DNA of 64,000 bases from Mycolicibacterium sp. BiH015 (lineage in GTDB: Bacteria; Actinomycetota; Actinomycetes; Mycobacteriales; Mycobacteriaceae), in NCBI RefSeq assembly GCF_027706845.1, contig NZ_JAQGCZ010000013.1, positions 62,001 to 126,000 of the forward strand, given 5' to 3'. Both the position numbers and the translations under genes were made by a program. Position 1 is the first letter of the stretch. Every line of letters begins with the position of its first letter. Positions 48,813 through 57,409 of the stretch are shown here, piece after piece. The notes beneath the pieces were generated by a model, which made no database searches, was not told the DNA's origin, and saw only the letters and a list, made by a program, of their open reading frames with translations.

Positions 48813-49940
48813 TTGAATGCACTGACCAAACTTCATCAGACGCGCTCGCCCCTTCTGCGACTTCTGGTTGCAGCGACTTTGCTGGCACTGGCTTTCGCTG
48901 GCGTAACAGCCGTCGCTGCTCACAAAACGGTGACCTTGACCGTCGACGGCACATCGCTGACGGTGTCGACGATGAAGTCGCGCGTCATCGACGTCGTGAC
49001 CGAAAACGGCTTCGACGTCGGCGAGCGCGACGACCTGTTTCCGGCTGCCGAGGCGCCCGTGAACCAGTCCGACACGATCGTCCTGCGCCGCAGTAGGCCG
49101 CTGGAGATCTCCACCGACGGCGGCGGCGCGGAACAGGTGTGGACGACGGCGTCGACCGTCGACGAAGCCCTCGCTCAATTGCAGATGACCGACAAGGCGC
49201 CCGTCGCGGCGTCCCGTGGGAGCCGTCTGCCGCTCAACGGCATGGCTCTTCCGGTGGTCAGCGCGCAAAACGTGCAAATTGAGGACGCCGGCGTGACGCG
49301 TACGGTGCGGCTCGCCGCCCCGAACGTGGCGGCGCTTCTAGATGCCGCCGGCGTGCCGTTACAGCAAAGAGACACAGTTACCCCCCCGCCGTCAAGCCCA
49401 ATTGTGAACGGTATGCACATAAAAGTGACACGTGTGCGGATCGCAAAAGTCACCGAGAGATTGCCGCTGAATCCGAACAACCAGCGCATCGAAGACGTGA
49501 CCCTCAACATGAGTCGCCAAATTGTGGAGGATCCCGGAAATCCCGGTGTCCAGGACGTGACTTTCGCGGTGTCGACGGTGAATGGCGTTGAAACCGGGAG
49601 GCTGCCAGTAGCCAATGTCGTCATCGTGCCGGCGCGCGACGGTGTGCTGAGAGTGGGCGCCAAACCGGGCACGGAGGTGCCCGCGGTGACCAACGGAGCC
49701 ACCTGGGACGCCCTCGCGCGGTGCGAAGCCGGAGGTAATTGGGCCATCAATACCGGCAATGGCTATTTTGGTGGCGTTCAATTTGATCAAAACACCTGGG
49801 AGCGCAACGGTGGTCTGAGGTATGCTCAGCGAGCGGATCTGGCAACGAGAGAAGAGCAGATCGCGATTGCTGAGGTAACTCGGGCGCGCCAAGGTTGGGG
49901 AGCGTGGCCGACCTGTAGTGGGAGGATCGGTGCGTCGTGA
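48813..49940 (+). CDS. rpfB: Resuscitation-promoting factor RpfB
   Basis: 375-aa exported muralytic protein needed for regrowth of dormant cells. N-terminal TM/signal (LLRLLVAATLLALAFAGVTAV), three DUF348 repeats (~38-195), a G5 domain (~210-285, beginning RIAKVTERLPLN), and the lysozyme-like Rpf domain (~296-375) with catalytic Glu305 in ARCEAGGNW and paired Cys. Starts at TTG with a weak ribosome-binding site. The 91-bp upstream gap must hold its promoter; in M. tuberculosis the rpfB leader carries an attenuating RNA switch. ksgA overlaps its stop by 4 bp. Confidence 0.95.
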   Translation: MNALTKLHQTRSPLLRLLVAATLLALAFAGVTAVAAHKTVTLTVDGTSLTVSTMKSRVIDVVTENGFDVGERDDLFPAAEAPVNQSDTIVLRRSRPLEISTDGGGAEQVWTTASTVDEALAQLQMTDKAPVAASRGSRLPLNGMALPVVSAQNVQIEDAGVTRTVRLAAPNVAALLDAAGVPLQQRDTVTPPPSSPIVNGMHIKVTRVRIAKVTERLPLNPNNQRIEDVTLNMSRQIVEDPGNPGVQDVTFAVSTVNGVETGRLPVANVVIVPARDGVLRVGAKPGTEVPAVTNGATWDALARCEAGGNWAINTGNGYFGGVQFDQNTWERNGGLRYAQRADLATREEQIAIAEVTRARQGWGAWPTCSGRIGAS

Positions 49941-50878
49941 CAATACGGCTGCTGGGGAGAACTGAAATTCGGCATCTGGCTAAGTCAATTGACTTCAGGC
50001 CAAGGAAGTCTTTCGGTCAGAACTTCGTTCACGACGCGAACACGGTGCGCCGCATCGTCTCCGCGTCCAGCATCAATCGAAATGACCACGTGCTCGAGGT
50101 CGGTCCCGGCCTGGGCTCGTTGACGCTCGCGCTGCTGGATCGGGGCGCTCGGGTCACCGCGGTCGAGATCGATCCGGTACTGGCGAACCAGTTGCCGACG
50201 ACGATTGCCGCGCACTCGCACAGCGAGGCCAACCGGCTCACCGTCCTGAACAGGGACATCCTGACCTTCAAGCAGTCGGACATGGAAGACATGCCGACGG
50301 CGCTGGTGGCCAACCTGCCGTACAACGTCGCGGTTCCGGCCCTGCTGCACCTGCTCGCCGAGTTCCCCTCGATCCGCACCGTCATGGTGATGGTGCAGGC
50401 CGAGGTCGCCGAGCGCCTCGCCGCCGAGCCGGGCGGCAAGGACTACGGGGTGCCCAGCGCCAAGATCCGGTTCTTCGGAAACGTGCGCCGCTACGGCATG
50501 GTGTCCCCGACGGTGTTCTGGCCTATCCCGCGGGTGTACTCGGGCCTGGTCCGCATCGACCGCTTCGAGACGTCCCCGTGGCCGACGGACACCGAGTTCC
50601 GCGAGCAGGTGTTCGAGCTCATCGACATCGCGTTCGCCCAGCGCCGGAAGACCGTGCGCAACGCGTTCGCCGAGTGGGCGGGGTCGGGCAACGAGTCGGC
50701 CAGCCGACTGCTCGCCGCCAGCATCAATCCGGCCCTTCGCGGCGAGACGCTGAGCATCAACGACTTCGTCCGGCTGCTGCAGCGCAGCGCCGACTGGCAT
50801 GTGGTGCCCAAGGCCACCAATGCCGAAGATCTCGAGCCAGTTGATGCCGGCGACGATTCGCAGGGCTTGCCGGTCTAG
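49937..50878 (+). CDS. ksgA: 16S rRNA dimethyladenosine transferase
   Basis: 313-aa enzyme dimethylating A1518/A1519 of 16S rRNA. FRPRKSFGQNFVHDANTVRRI, the SAM loop VLEVGPGLGSLTLALL, and the NLPYNVAVPALLHLL catalytic motif are intact. GTG start in the GTGA overlap with rpfB; ~10 residues longer at the N-terminus than most, with a C-terminal acidic tail. Forms the rpfB-ksgA(-ispE) operon of mycobacteria, here interrupted before ispE. Confidence 0.96.
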   Translation: MTIRLLGRTEIRHLAKSIDFRPRKSFGQNFVHDANTVRRIVSASSINRNDHVLEVGPGLGSLTLALLDRGARVTAVEIDPVLANQLPTTIAAHSHSEANRLTVLNRDILTFKQSDMEDMPTALVANLPYNVAVPALLHLLAEFPSIRTVMVMVQAEVAERLAAEPGGKDYGVPSAKIRFFGNVRRYGMVSPTVFWPIPRVYSGLVRIDRFETSPWPTDTEFREQVFELIDIAFAQRRKTVRNAFAEWAGSGNESASRLLAASINPALRGETLSINDFVRLLQRSADWHVVPKATNAEDLEPVDAGDDSQGLPV

Positions 50879-50889
50879 GACCTCAACCA

Positions 50890-50950
50890 CCGAAACTGCG
50901 TTCCGCGCGGTCCGATCGATCGTGATCGGCCGCGCGGAACGCAGTTTCGG
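50890..50950. terminator. Very long bidirectional hairpin after ksgA
   Basis: A 21-bp perfect stem (50890-50910 with 50930-50950; left arm begins CCGAAACTGCGTTCC) with a 19-base loop holding its own inner stem CCGATC/GATCGG. GTTTT follows on the right. It lies between convergent ksgA and permease genes. Confidence 0.9.
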
Positions 50951-50961
50951 CGTTTTGGGCC

Positions 50962-52452
50962 TCACTCCTTGGTGCGGTCGTGTTCGCGGTATTCCTGCAT
51001 CAGCGGCGTGTCAGCCTTGATCGGGTAATTGCCGGTGATGCCGATCCGCTCGCGTGCCATCTCCATGACGCGGCCGCGCACCGCGTACCAGCCGATGATC
51101 AACGCGGGGACGATGACGAGCAGCGCGACCAGATTCCAGTAGTTCTCGTAGCACATCAGTGCGGTCACCGAACCCAGAAAGATCAGGGTGGCGTAGCTCG
51201 TGTAGGGCGTGCCCCGGAGTTGGAACGAAGGCCGGTTCAGGATGCCCTTCTTCGACCAGCGGTACAGCTGGATCTGACAGATCACAATCGTGGCCCAGGA
51301 CGCGATGATTCCGAGCGCCGACAGGTCGAGCGCGATGTTGAAGGCCTCTTCGGGAACGACGAGGTTGAGGAAGACTCCGATTGCGGTGAACGCGGCGGTC
51401 AGCGCGATACCGGCGAACGGCACGCCGTTGCGCGTCATCTTGGCGGTGAACTTCGGCGCGCTGCCGTTCATCGCCATCGAGCGCAGGATTCGTCCGGTCG
51501 AGTACAGGCCGGCGTTGAGGCTCGACATCGCGGCGGTCAGCACGACGAAGTTCATGATGTCGCCGGCGGCGGGCACGCCGATGCTGGAGAAGAACGTGAC
51601 GAACGGGCTTTCGCCCTGCTTGTAGGCCGTGTAGGGGAGAAGCAGTGCCAGCAGAATCAGGGATCCCACGTAGAACACCGCGATCCGGAACACCACAGAG
51701 TTGATCGCCTTCGGCATGACCTTGTCCGGGTTCTCCGTCTCGCCGGCGGCCGTGCCCACCAATTCCACTGCCGCATAGGCGAAGATCACACCGCTGGTGA
51801 CGACGACCAGCTGGAGGAGTCCGGTCGGCAGGATCCCCCCGTTGTCGGAGATCACCGACGGCCCTGTGGTCTGACCGTTGACCTCGAACCGCCCGGCCAG
51901 GAAGACGATCCCGATCACCAGAAAGCTCACCAGCGCAATGACTTTGATTAGCGCGGCCCAGAACTCCATCTCGCCGAACAGTTTCACCGAGATCATGTTG
52001 ACCGTCAGCACGATCAGTAGCGCGATGAGTGCGATGGTCCACTGCGGGATGGCCTCGAACGCGCCCCAGTAATGCATGTAGAGCGCGATCGCGGTGACGT
52101 CGACGATCGCGGTGCACGCCCAGTTGAAGAAATACATCCAGCCGGCCACGTATGCGGCTTTCTCGCCGAGGAATTCGCGCGCGTAGGACACGAACGATCC
52201 GGACGAGGGGCGGTGCAGCACGAGTTCGCCGAGCGCCCGCAGGATGAAGAACACGAACACTCCGCACACGGCGTAGACGATGAACAGGCCGGGTCCCGCG
52301 GTGTTGAGCCGGCCGCCGGCGCCCATGAAGAGCCCGGTGCCGATCGCGCCACCGATCGCGATCATCTGGAGCTGCCGTGGCTTGAGCCCTTTGTGGTAAC
52401 CCTCGTCCTCGTGCGCGAGCGCCGAGTTGTCATACTGCAAAGCAGATCCCAT
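50962..52452 (-). CDS. Amino-acid permease, APC family (AnsP/GabP-like)
   Basis: 496-aa inner-membrane transporter with 12 predicted TM helices. The N-terminus KGLKPRQLQMIAIGGAIGTGLFMGAGGRL, the RPSSGSFVSYAREFLG loop and YAAVELVGTAAGETENPDKVMPKAIN are signatures of the amino-acid transporter subfamily (asparagine, GABA, lysine and others). Substrate not readable. It is inserted between ksgA and ispE, which are adjacent in M. tuberculosis. Confidence 0.9.
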   Translation of the reverse strand: MGSALQYDNSALAHEDEGYHKGLKPRQLQMIAIGGAIGTGLFMGAGGRLNTAGPGLFIVYAVCGVFVFFILRALGELVLHRPSSGSFVSYAREFLGEKAAYVAGWMYFFNWACTAIVDVTAIALYMHYWGAFEAIPQWTIALIALLIVLTVNMISVKLFGEMEFWAALIKVIALVSFLVIGIVFLAGRFEVNGQTTGPSVISDNGGILPTGLLQLVVVTSGVIFAYAAVELVGTAAGETENPDKVMPKAINSVVFRIAVFYVGSLILLALLLPYTAYKQGESPFVTFFSSIGVPAAGDIMNFVVLTAAMSSLNAGLYSTGRILRSMAMNGSAPKFTAKMTRNGVPFAGIALTAAFTAIGVFLNLVVPEEAFNIALDLSALGIIASWATIVICQIQLYRWSKKGILNRPSFQLRGTPYTSYATLIFLGSVTALMCYENYWNLVALLVIVPALIIGWYAVRGRVMEMARERIGITGNYPIKADTPLMQEYREHDRTKE

Positions 52453-52539
52453 GAGCGGGACGCTAGCCTCACCCGCTCGGCTTGGAAAACGCAGCAGCGT
52501 AAAACTTGGGTTACACAGCCCCCGTTGAGATTCGATGTT

Positions 52540-53331
52540 TCAGTCGCGCACGACGCGGGTAATCAACCGCGTCAATTCCGCGCATGACTGGTACCGGTCC
52601 GCGGGTTCCTTGGCCATCGCCTTGGCCAAGATGGAATCGAAAGCTGTTGGCAGCCAATCGATGTCGCGGGAAGGACGGGGTGGGGGGCGGTGAAGCTGTG
52701 CGTCGGTCAAGGCGGCCTGTGTAGTTGCTGTGAACGGCGGTCGGCCGGTGACCATTTCGACGGCGGTGCATGCGAGCGCGTAGCTGTCCGTGGCGCTTGC
52801 CACCGCGCCTCCGGTCAGCAACTCCGGTGGGGCGTAGGGCAGCGACGCCGTGATCCTTGTCGTTTCCGGCGGGGCCTTCTCGCCGACCGATCGGGCATTG
52901 CCGAAGTCGACCAGAATCGCTCCGGTCTCGAAGAAGTGCTCTGTCAGAAGGATATTGGCCGGCTTCACGTCGCAGTGGACGATCCCGAGCGAATGTGCGT
53001 GGTCGAGCGCCTCGGCGATCTGGCCGAGCGCAGCGATGCGGGCAGGGATGGTTGCGAGGTTCTTCACAGGCCCACCGGCGGCCCACTGCATCGCCAGCCA
53101 GCCCGGGCCGGCATCGAAGACCTCGACGACGTGGGGGTGGCGCACGCGACACGCGTAGTCGAATTCGCGCTCCAGCCGCGACGAGCAGTCCGTCCCCGGG
53201 TTCGCGATCTTGAGCGCCACGCGATTCTCCGGATCGTCAGACGCGTGGGCTCGGTACACCGTCGCCGAGCCGCCGCGGCCGAGGAGCCCGTCGATCGTGT
53301 ATCCCTCGAAGCGATCGCCGGGCGACAGCAC
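52540..53331 (-). CDS. Short soluble serine/threonine protein kinase
   Basis: 263 aa, only a kinase domain. Gly-rich loop LLGRGGSATVYRA, Lys41 in VALKI, catalytic loop HCDVKPANILL (His119-Cys120-Asp121 in place of HRD), DFGNARS (142-144), APPELL, and a C-lobe with DSYALACTAVEMVTGRPPF. No TM helix, sensor or PASTA domain, unlike most mycobacterial Pkn proteins. Divergent from ispE and inserted in the ksgA-ispE junction. Likely cytosolic signalling; substrates unknown. Confidence 0.86.
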   Translation of the reverse strand: MLSPGDRFEGYTIDGLLGRGGSATVYRAHASDDPENRVALKIANPGTDCSSRLEREFDYACRVRHPHVVEVFDAGPGWLAMQWAAGGPVKNLATIPARIAALGQIAEALDHAHSLGIVHCDVKPANILLTEHFFETGAILVDFGNARSVGEKAPPETTRITASLPYAPPELLTGGAVASATDSYALACTAVEMVTGRPPFTATTQAALTDAQLHRPPPRPSRDIDWLPTAFDSILAKAMAKEPADRYQSCAELTRLITRVVRD

Positions 53332-53382
53332 GATCTCAGCCTAGAGTTCCGGGGTCGCCGTCGCGCCGTTAATGTCGTTCGG

Positions 53383-54351
53383 GTGTCCGCGCGTGACGGT
53401 AATACGGCATCAGACTGGGTTCCCTCCGGCTCGGTCACGGTCCGCGTGCCCGGCAAGGTCAACCTCTATCTGGACGTCGGCGATGTCCGCGACGACGGTT
53501 ACCACGAGCTGACGACCGTCTTCCATGCAGTGTCGCTGCTCGACGAGGTGACCGTCCGAACCGCCGACGTGCTGTCGCTGGAGATCTCCGGAGAGGGCGC
53601 CGAATCCCTGCCGACCGACCACCGCAACCTGGCATGGCGCGCTGCCGAATTACTCGCCGACCATGTCGGGCGCGCCCCCGATGTCGCGATATCGATCGAC
53701 AAGACGATCCCGGTGGCCGGCGGTATGGCGGGGGGCAGCGCCGACGCGGCCGCGGTGCTCGTGGCGATGAACCATCTGTGGGAGCTCGGCGTGCCGCGGC
53801 GTGATCTGCATGCGCTGGCCGCTCAGCTCGGCAGCGATGTGCCGTTCGCTCTCCACGGGGGCACCGCGCTCGGGACCGGACGCGGGGAGGAGCTCGCGAC
53901 GGTGTTGGCGCGCAACACTTTTCACTGGGTGCTGGCGTTCTCGCCGGGTGAACTGTCCACCCCCGCGGTGTTCGCCGAGATCGACCGTCTGCGCGCCGAA
54001 GGGGATCGCACGCTCCCCCCGCGCCTGGAATCGCCGGAGCCGGTGCTCGCGGCGCTGGCATCGGGGGACCCGGCTCAGCTGGCGCCGCTGCTCGGCAACG
54101 ATCTGCAACCCGCGGCGCTGAGCCTGGACTCGGCGCTGCGTCGTACGTTGCGGGCCGGTGTCGAAGCGGGCGCTCTGGCCGGCGTGGTGTCCGGATCGGG
54201 GCCCACCTGTGCTTTCCTGTGCACCTCGGCGGGGTCTGCGGTCGACGTCGGGACTGAACTGGCAGGTGCGGGCGTGTGTCGAACGGTCCGGGTGGCCAGC
54301 GGTCCGGTGCAGGGCGCGCGCGTGGTGCCGAGTCCGTCGGCCACCGGTTGA
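53383..54351 (+). CDS. ispE: 4-diphosphocytidyl-2-C-methyl-D-erythritol kinase
   Basis: 322-aa GHMP kinase of the non-mevalonate isoprenoid pathway. VPGKVNLYLDVGDVRDDGYHEL, the ATP loop PVAGGMAGGSADAAAVL and VSGSGPTCAFLC are intact. GTG start at VSARDGNTAS; a very long frame running upstream on this strand lies opposite the kinase gene and is not coding. Isoprenoid precursors feed polyprenol-phosphate used by Pmt and wall synthesis. Confidence 0.95.
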   Translation: MSARDGNTASDWVPSGSVTVRVPGKVNLYLDVGDVRDDGYHELTTVFHAVSLLDEVTVRTADVLSLEISGEGAESLPTDHRNLAWRAAELLADHVGRAPDVAISIDKTIPVAGGMAGGSADAAAVLVAMNHLWELGVPRRDLHALAAQLGSDVPFALHGGTALGTGRGEELATVLARNTFHWVLAFSPGELSTPAVFAEIDRLRAEGDRTLPPRLESPEPVLAALASGDPAQLAPLLGNDLQPAALSLDSALRRTLRAGVEAGALAGVVSGSGPTCAFLCTSAGSAVDVGTELAGAGVCRTVRVASGPVQGARVVPSPSATG

Positions 54352-54407
54352 TCGGTCAACGTGCGATCACGAACTGGTGTGACGCACGCCTCAATAATCG
54401 CGCGCGT

Positions 54408-54436
54408 TTGGCAGCTACTTAAGAGTTGCTTAAGAT
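54408..54436 (+). promoter_or_regulatory. Predicted SigA-type promoter of pks16
   Basis: TTGGCA (54408-54413), 17-bp spacer, TAAGAT (54431-54436), one of the best consensus matches in the window. It implies a ~229-nt transcript leader before pks16. Confidence 0.6.
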
Positions 54437-54444
54437 GAGCGACG

Positions 54445-54675
54445 GTGAGAGCTAGCGGTCGAGTAGTTCACGCAACACGTTGCCCCACCGGCGGAGCCGG
54501 CGGGGCGTCGAACGGGATCCGCATCGCGTACGGCCGAGTTTGCGAAACATCACCGATTCGAGACACAACCGCTCCCCAAAAGTGTGCGCGCCTCCACGAG
54601 AAGGCCGCTGATCAGGCGGAGCATGGCAAACGGGCATGTGCACCGGGGCAGATGTCGGCGAGGAGGTCGTCGTGA
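54445..54675 (+). CDS. Possible leaderless small protein, 76 aa, coupled to pks16
   Basis: GTG start 8 bases after the -10 of the predicted promoter, so the transcript would begin at or almost at the codon. Reads MRASGRVVHATRCPTGGAGG..., with four Cys, and its TGA overlaps the pks16 GTG (GTGA). Codon third positions are less GC-rich than in neighbours, so a regulatory frame is as likely as a functional protein. M. tuberculosis has a small hypothetical gene (Rv1012) at this position; I cannot say if it is related. Confidence 0.35.
   Translation: MRASGRVVHATRCPTGGAGGASNGIRIAYGRVCETSPIRDTTAPQKCARLHEKAADQAEHGKRACAPGQMSARRSS
54482..54506 (+). other. GC-rich hairpin in the pks16 leader
   Basis: GCCCCACCGGC and GCCGGCGGGGC pair with one mismatch across GGA. 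No T-run follows. It may act in leader folding or attenuation. Confidence 0.45.
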
Positions 54676-56306
54676 GCAGATTCACCGAAAAGATGTACCT
54701 GAATGCCCGCACCACCAACCGGGGGATGGTGACAGGCGAGCCGTATGAGCCCGTCCGCCACACCTGGGGCGAGGTCCACGAGCGGGCGCGGCGTATCGCC
54801 GGTGGCCTGGCCGCGGCGGGTGTGGGGCACGGCGACGCCGTCGGCGTGTTGGCCGGGTTCCCCGTCGAGATCGCACCGACCGCGCAAGGTCTGTGGATGC
54901 GCGGCGCCAGCCTGACGATGCTGCACCAGCCGACGCCGCGCACCGACCTCGTGGTGTGGGCCGAGGACACCATGAATGTCATCGGCATGATCGAGGCCAA
55001 GGCCGTCATCGTGTCGGAGCCCTTCCTCGTCGCGATCCCGGTGCTGGAGGAGAAGGGCATCAAGGTCCTGACCGTCACCGACCTGCTGGCGTGCGAGCCC
55101 ATCGACCCGATCGAGGTCGGCGAGGACGATCTCGCGTTGATGCAATTGACGTCCGGATCTACTGGGTCTCCTAAAGCCGTGCAGATCACGCACCGCAACA
55201 TCCACTCGAACGCCGAGGCGATGTTCATCGGCGCCCAGTACGACGTCGACAAGGACGTCATGGTGAGCTGGCTGCCCTGCTTCCACGACATGGGCATGGT
55301 CGGCTTCCTGACCATCCCGATGTACTTCGGCGCCGAGCTCGTCAAGGTCACGCCGATGGACTTCCTGCGCGACACCCTCCTGTGGGCCAAGCTGATCGAC
55401 AAGTACAAGGGCACGATGACCGCGGCCCCGAACTTCGCCTACGCGCTGTTCGCGAAGCGGTTGCGCCGCCAGGCCAAGCCGGGGGAGTTCGATCTGTCCA
55501 CCCTGCGGTTCGCGCTGTCCGGCGCGGAGCCGGTCGAGCCGGCCGACGTCGAGGACCTGCTCGATGCCGGTAAGCCGTTCGGGCTGAACCCGGGTGCGAT
55601 CCTGCCGGCCTACGGCATGGCCGAGACGACGCTTGCGGTGTCCTTTTCACCGTGCGGGCAGGGGCTGACCGTCGACGAAGTCGACGCCGACCTGCTGGCT
55701 GCGTTGCGCCGCGCGGTTCCCGCCACCAAGGGACACACCAAGCGGCTGGCCGAACTGGGCCCGCTGCTGACCGATCTGGAGGCGCGCGTCATCGACGACC
55801 ACGGCAACGTGATGCCGCCCCGCGGGGTCGGTGTCATCGAGCTGCGCGGCGAGTGCGTGACGCCCGGCTACATGACGATGGGCGGGTTCATCCCGGCTCA
55901 GGACGAGCACGGCTGGTACGACACCGGCGACCTCGGATACATCACCGAGGAAGGCAACATCGTCGTCTGCGGCCGCGTGAAGGACGTCATCATCATGGCC
56001 GGCCGCAACATCTACCCGACCGACATCGAGCGTGCCGCTGGCCGCGTCGAGGGGGTGCGTCCCGGCTGTGCCGTCGCGGTGCGCCTGGACGCCGGCCATT
56101 CCCGCGAGACGTTCGCCGTCGCGGTGGAGTCCAACAACTGGCAGGACCCGGCCGAAGTGCGCCGCATCGAGCACCAGGTCGCGCACGAGGTCGTCGCCGA
56201 GGTCGACGTGCGTCCCCGCAACGTCGTGGTGCTCGGCCCCGGCAGCATCCCGAAGACGTCGTCGGGCAAGCTGCGCCGCTCCACCTCGGTCTCGCTGGTC
56301 ACCTAG
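54672..56306 (+). CDS. pks16: Acyl-AMP ligase/acyl-CoA synthetase-like (Pks16)
   Basis: 544 aa, the length of M. tuberculosis Pks16, which despite the name is an adenylating enzyme. Motifs: LMQLTSGSTGSPKAVQITHRN (P-loop), PAYGMAETT, GWYDTGDLGYI, GRVKDVIIMAGRNIYPTDIE and IPKTSSGKLRRS with the catalytic Lys. FAAL/FadD superfamily; the product could be an acyl-adenylate or acyl-CoA. GTG 54672 is preceded by GAGGAGGTCGTC. Confidence 0.93.
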   Translation: MSRFTEKMYLNARTTNRGMVTGEPYEPVRHTWGEVHERARRIAGGLAAAGVGHGDAVGVLAGFPVEIAPTAQGLWMRGASLTMLHQPTPRTDLVVWAEDTMNVIGMIEAKAVIVSEPFLVAIPVLEEKGIKVLTVTDLLACEPIDPIEVGEDDLALMQLTSGSTGSPKAVQITHRNIHSNAEAMFIGAQYDVDKDVMVSWLPCFHDMGMVGFLTIPMYFGAELVKVTPMDFLRDTLLWAKLIDKYKGTMTAAPNFAYALFAKRLRRQAKPGEFDLSTLRFALSGAEPVEPADVEDLLDAGKPFGLNPGAILPAYGMAETTLAVSFSPCGQGLTVDEVDADLLAALRRAVPATKGHTKRLAELGPLLTDLEARVIDDHGNVMPPRGVGVIELRGECVTPGYMTMGGFIPAQDEHGWYDTGDLGYITEEGNIVVCGRVKDVIIMAGRNIYPTDIERAAGRVEGVRPGCAVAVRLDAGHSRETFAVAVESNNWQDPAEVRRIEHQVAHEVVAEVDVRPRNVVVLGPGSIPKTSSGKLRRSTSVSLVT

Positions 56307-56446
56307 GCGGGCCATACTCGCACTGCGAGCTCGCGTGTCTACACGCCGACACGCCGCGTTGCTTGTCTGTCAGCGCGCGCTCGCAGCCGGCGTGCGCGGT
56401 GTAAATCGGTTGGCTCATGTCAGGGGTCGCCCGTAGCGTCGGAGCT

Positions 56447-57409
56447 ATGCCAACTCCTCCCGCGATCGAAGCGATCGATCTGGTGAAGAGGTTCGGAGAC
56501 GAGACCGCCGTCGGCGGTGTCAGCTTCGCCGTTCCGCCGGGAACCGTGCTCGGCCTGCTCGGTCCGAACGGCGCAGGCAAGACGACGACCGTGCGAATGA
56601 TGACGACGTTGACGGAGCCCACCAGCGGAACTGCGCGGGTGGCCGGGTTCGACGTCGTCGCCCAGCCCGACGAGGTGCGTCGCCATATGGGGCTGACGGG
56701 CCAGGTCGCGACCGTCGACGAGCTGCTGACCGGCCGCGAGAACATAAGGATGATCGGCGGGCTTCTCGGTGTGCGCCGCAAGGACCTCAAGGGCATCTGC
56801 GATCGGCTGCTGCACCAGTTCTCGCTCACCGATGCAGGCGACCGCGTGGTGCGCTCTTACTCCGGGGGCATGCGTCGCCGGCTGGATCTCGCCGTGAGCC
56901 TGCTCGCCTCGCCGCCGGTGCTCTTTCTCGACGAGCCGACGACGGGTCTGGATCCGCGCAGCCGCAGCGAGCTGTGGGACGTGCTGCGCGAACTGGTGGC
57001 TCAGGGCACCACGCTGCTGTTGACCACCCAGTACCTCGAGGAAGCCGATCAGCTCGCGGACAACATCGTGGTGATCGACCGCGGTCGCATCATCGCGGAG
57101 GGCTCTCCGTTGGAACTCAAGCAGCAGGCCGGCCGGGCCAGTCTGGTCGTGACGGTGGCCGACGCCGCCGACCTCCAATCCGGCCGCGCCCTGCTGGCGA
57201 GGACGGGGGCCGACGTGTTCGTCGACGCGGGGGCCCACAGGCTGACGGCATCCGCCGACGGGCTGGACGACATGATCCAGGTGGCGGGCTGGCTGCGCGA
57301 CGCCGGAATCACCGTTGACGACATCGGTTTGAGCCGGCCGAGCCTCGACGACGTGTTCCTGACCCTCACCGGACACCGCACCGAGGACAGCGAGGAGGTC
57401 AGCGCATGA
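56447..57409 (+). CDS. ABC transporter ATP-binding protein, DrrA type
   Basis: 320 aa. Walker A GPNGAGKTTTV, signature YSGGMRRRLDLAVSL, Walker B VLFLDEPTTGLD and the H-loop replaced by LTTQYLEEAD with Q, as in DrrA drug exporters. A C-terminal ~90-residue DrrA-type domain ends RPSLDDVFLTLTGH. Start at MPTPPAIEAIDL; an ATG ten codons upstream is possible. The permease gene overlaps its stop by 4 bp. Confidence 0.93.
   Translation: MPTPPAIEAIDLVKRFGDETAVGGVSFAVPPGTVLGLLGPNGAGKTTTVRMMTTLTEPTSGTARVAGFDVVAQPDEVRRHMGLTGQVATVDELLTGRENIRMIGGLLGVRRKDLKGICDRLLHQFSLTDAGDRVVRSYSGGMRRRLDLAVSLLASPPVLFLDEPTTGLDPRSRSELWDVLRELVAQGTTLLLTTQYLEEADQLADNIVVIDRGRIIAEGSPLELKQQAGRASLVVTVADAADLQSGRALLARTGADVFVDAGAHRLTASADGLDDMIQVAGWLRDAGITVDDIGLSRPSLDDVFLTLTGHRTEDSEEVSA

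Larger units (their letters stand above)
54352..54671 (+). other. 320-bp ispE-pks16 intergenic region
   Basis: No canonical gene. Contains a strong promoter (54408-54436), a hairpin (54482-54506) and a small frame starting next to the predicted transcription start and ending in a 4-bp overlap with pks16. Confidence 0.6.

Noticed and set aside
52690..53382. Long plus-strand frame fused to the front of ispE
   Set aside because: It is antisense to the kinase gene, which has all kinase motifs; ispE starts at the GTG 53383 of its conserved N-terminus.
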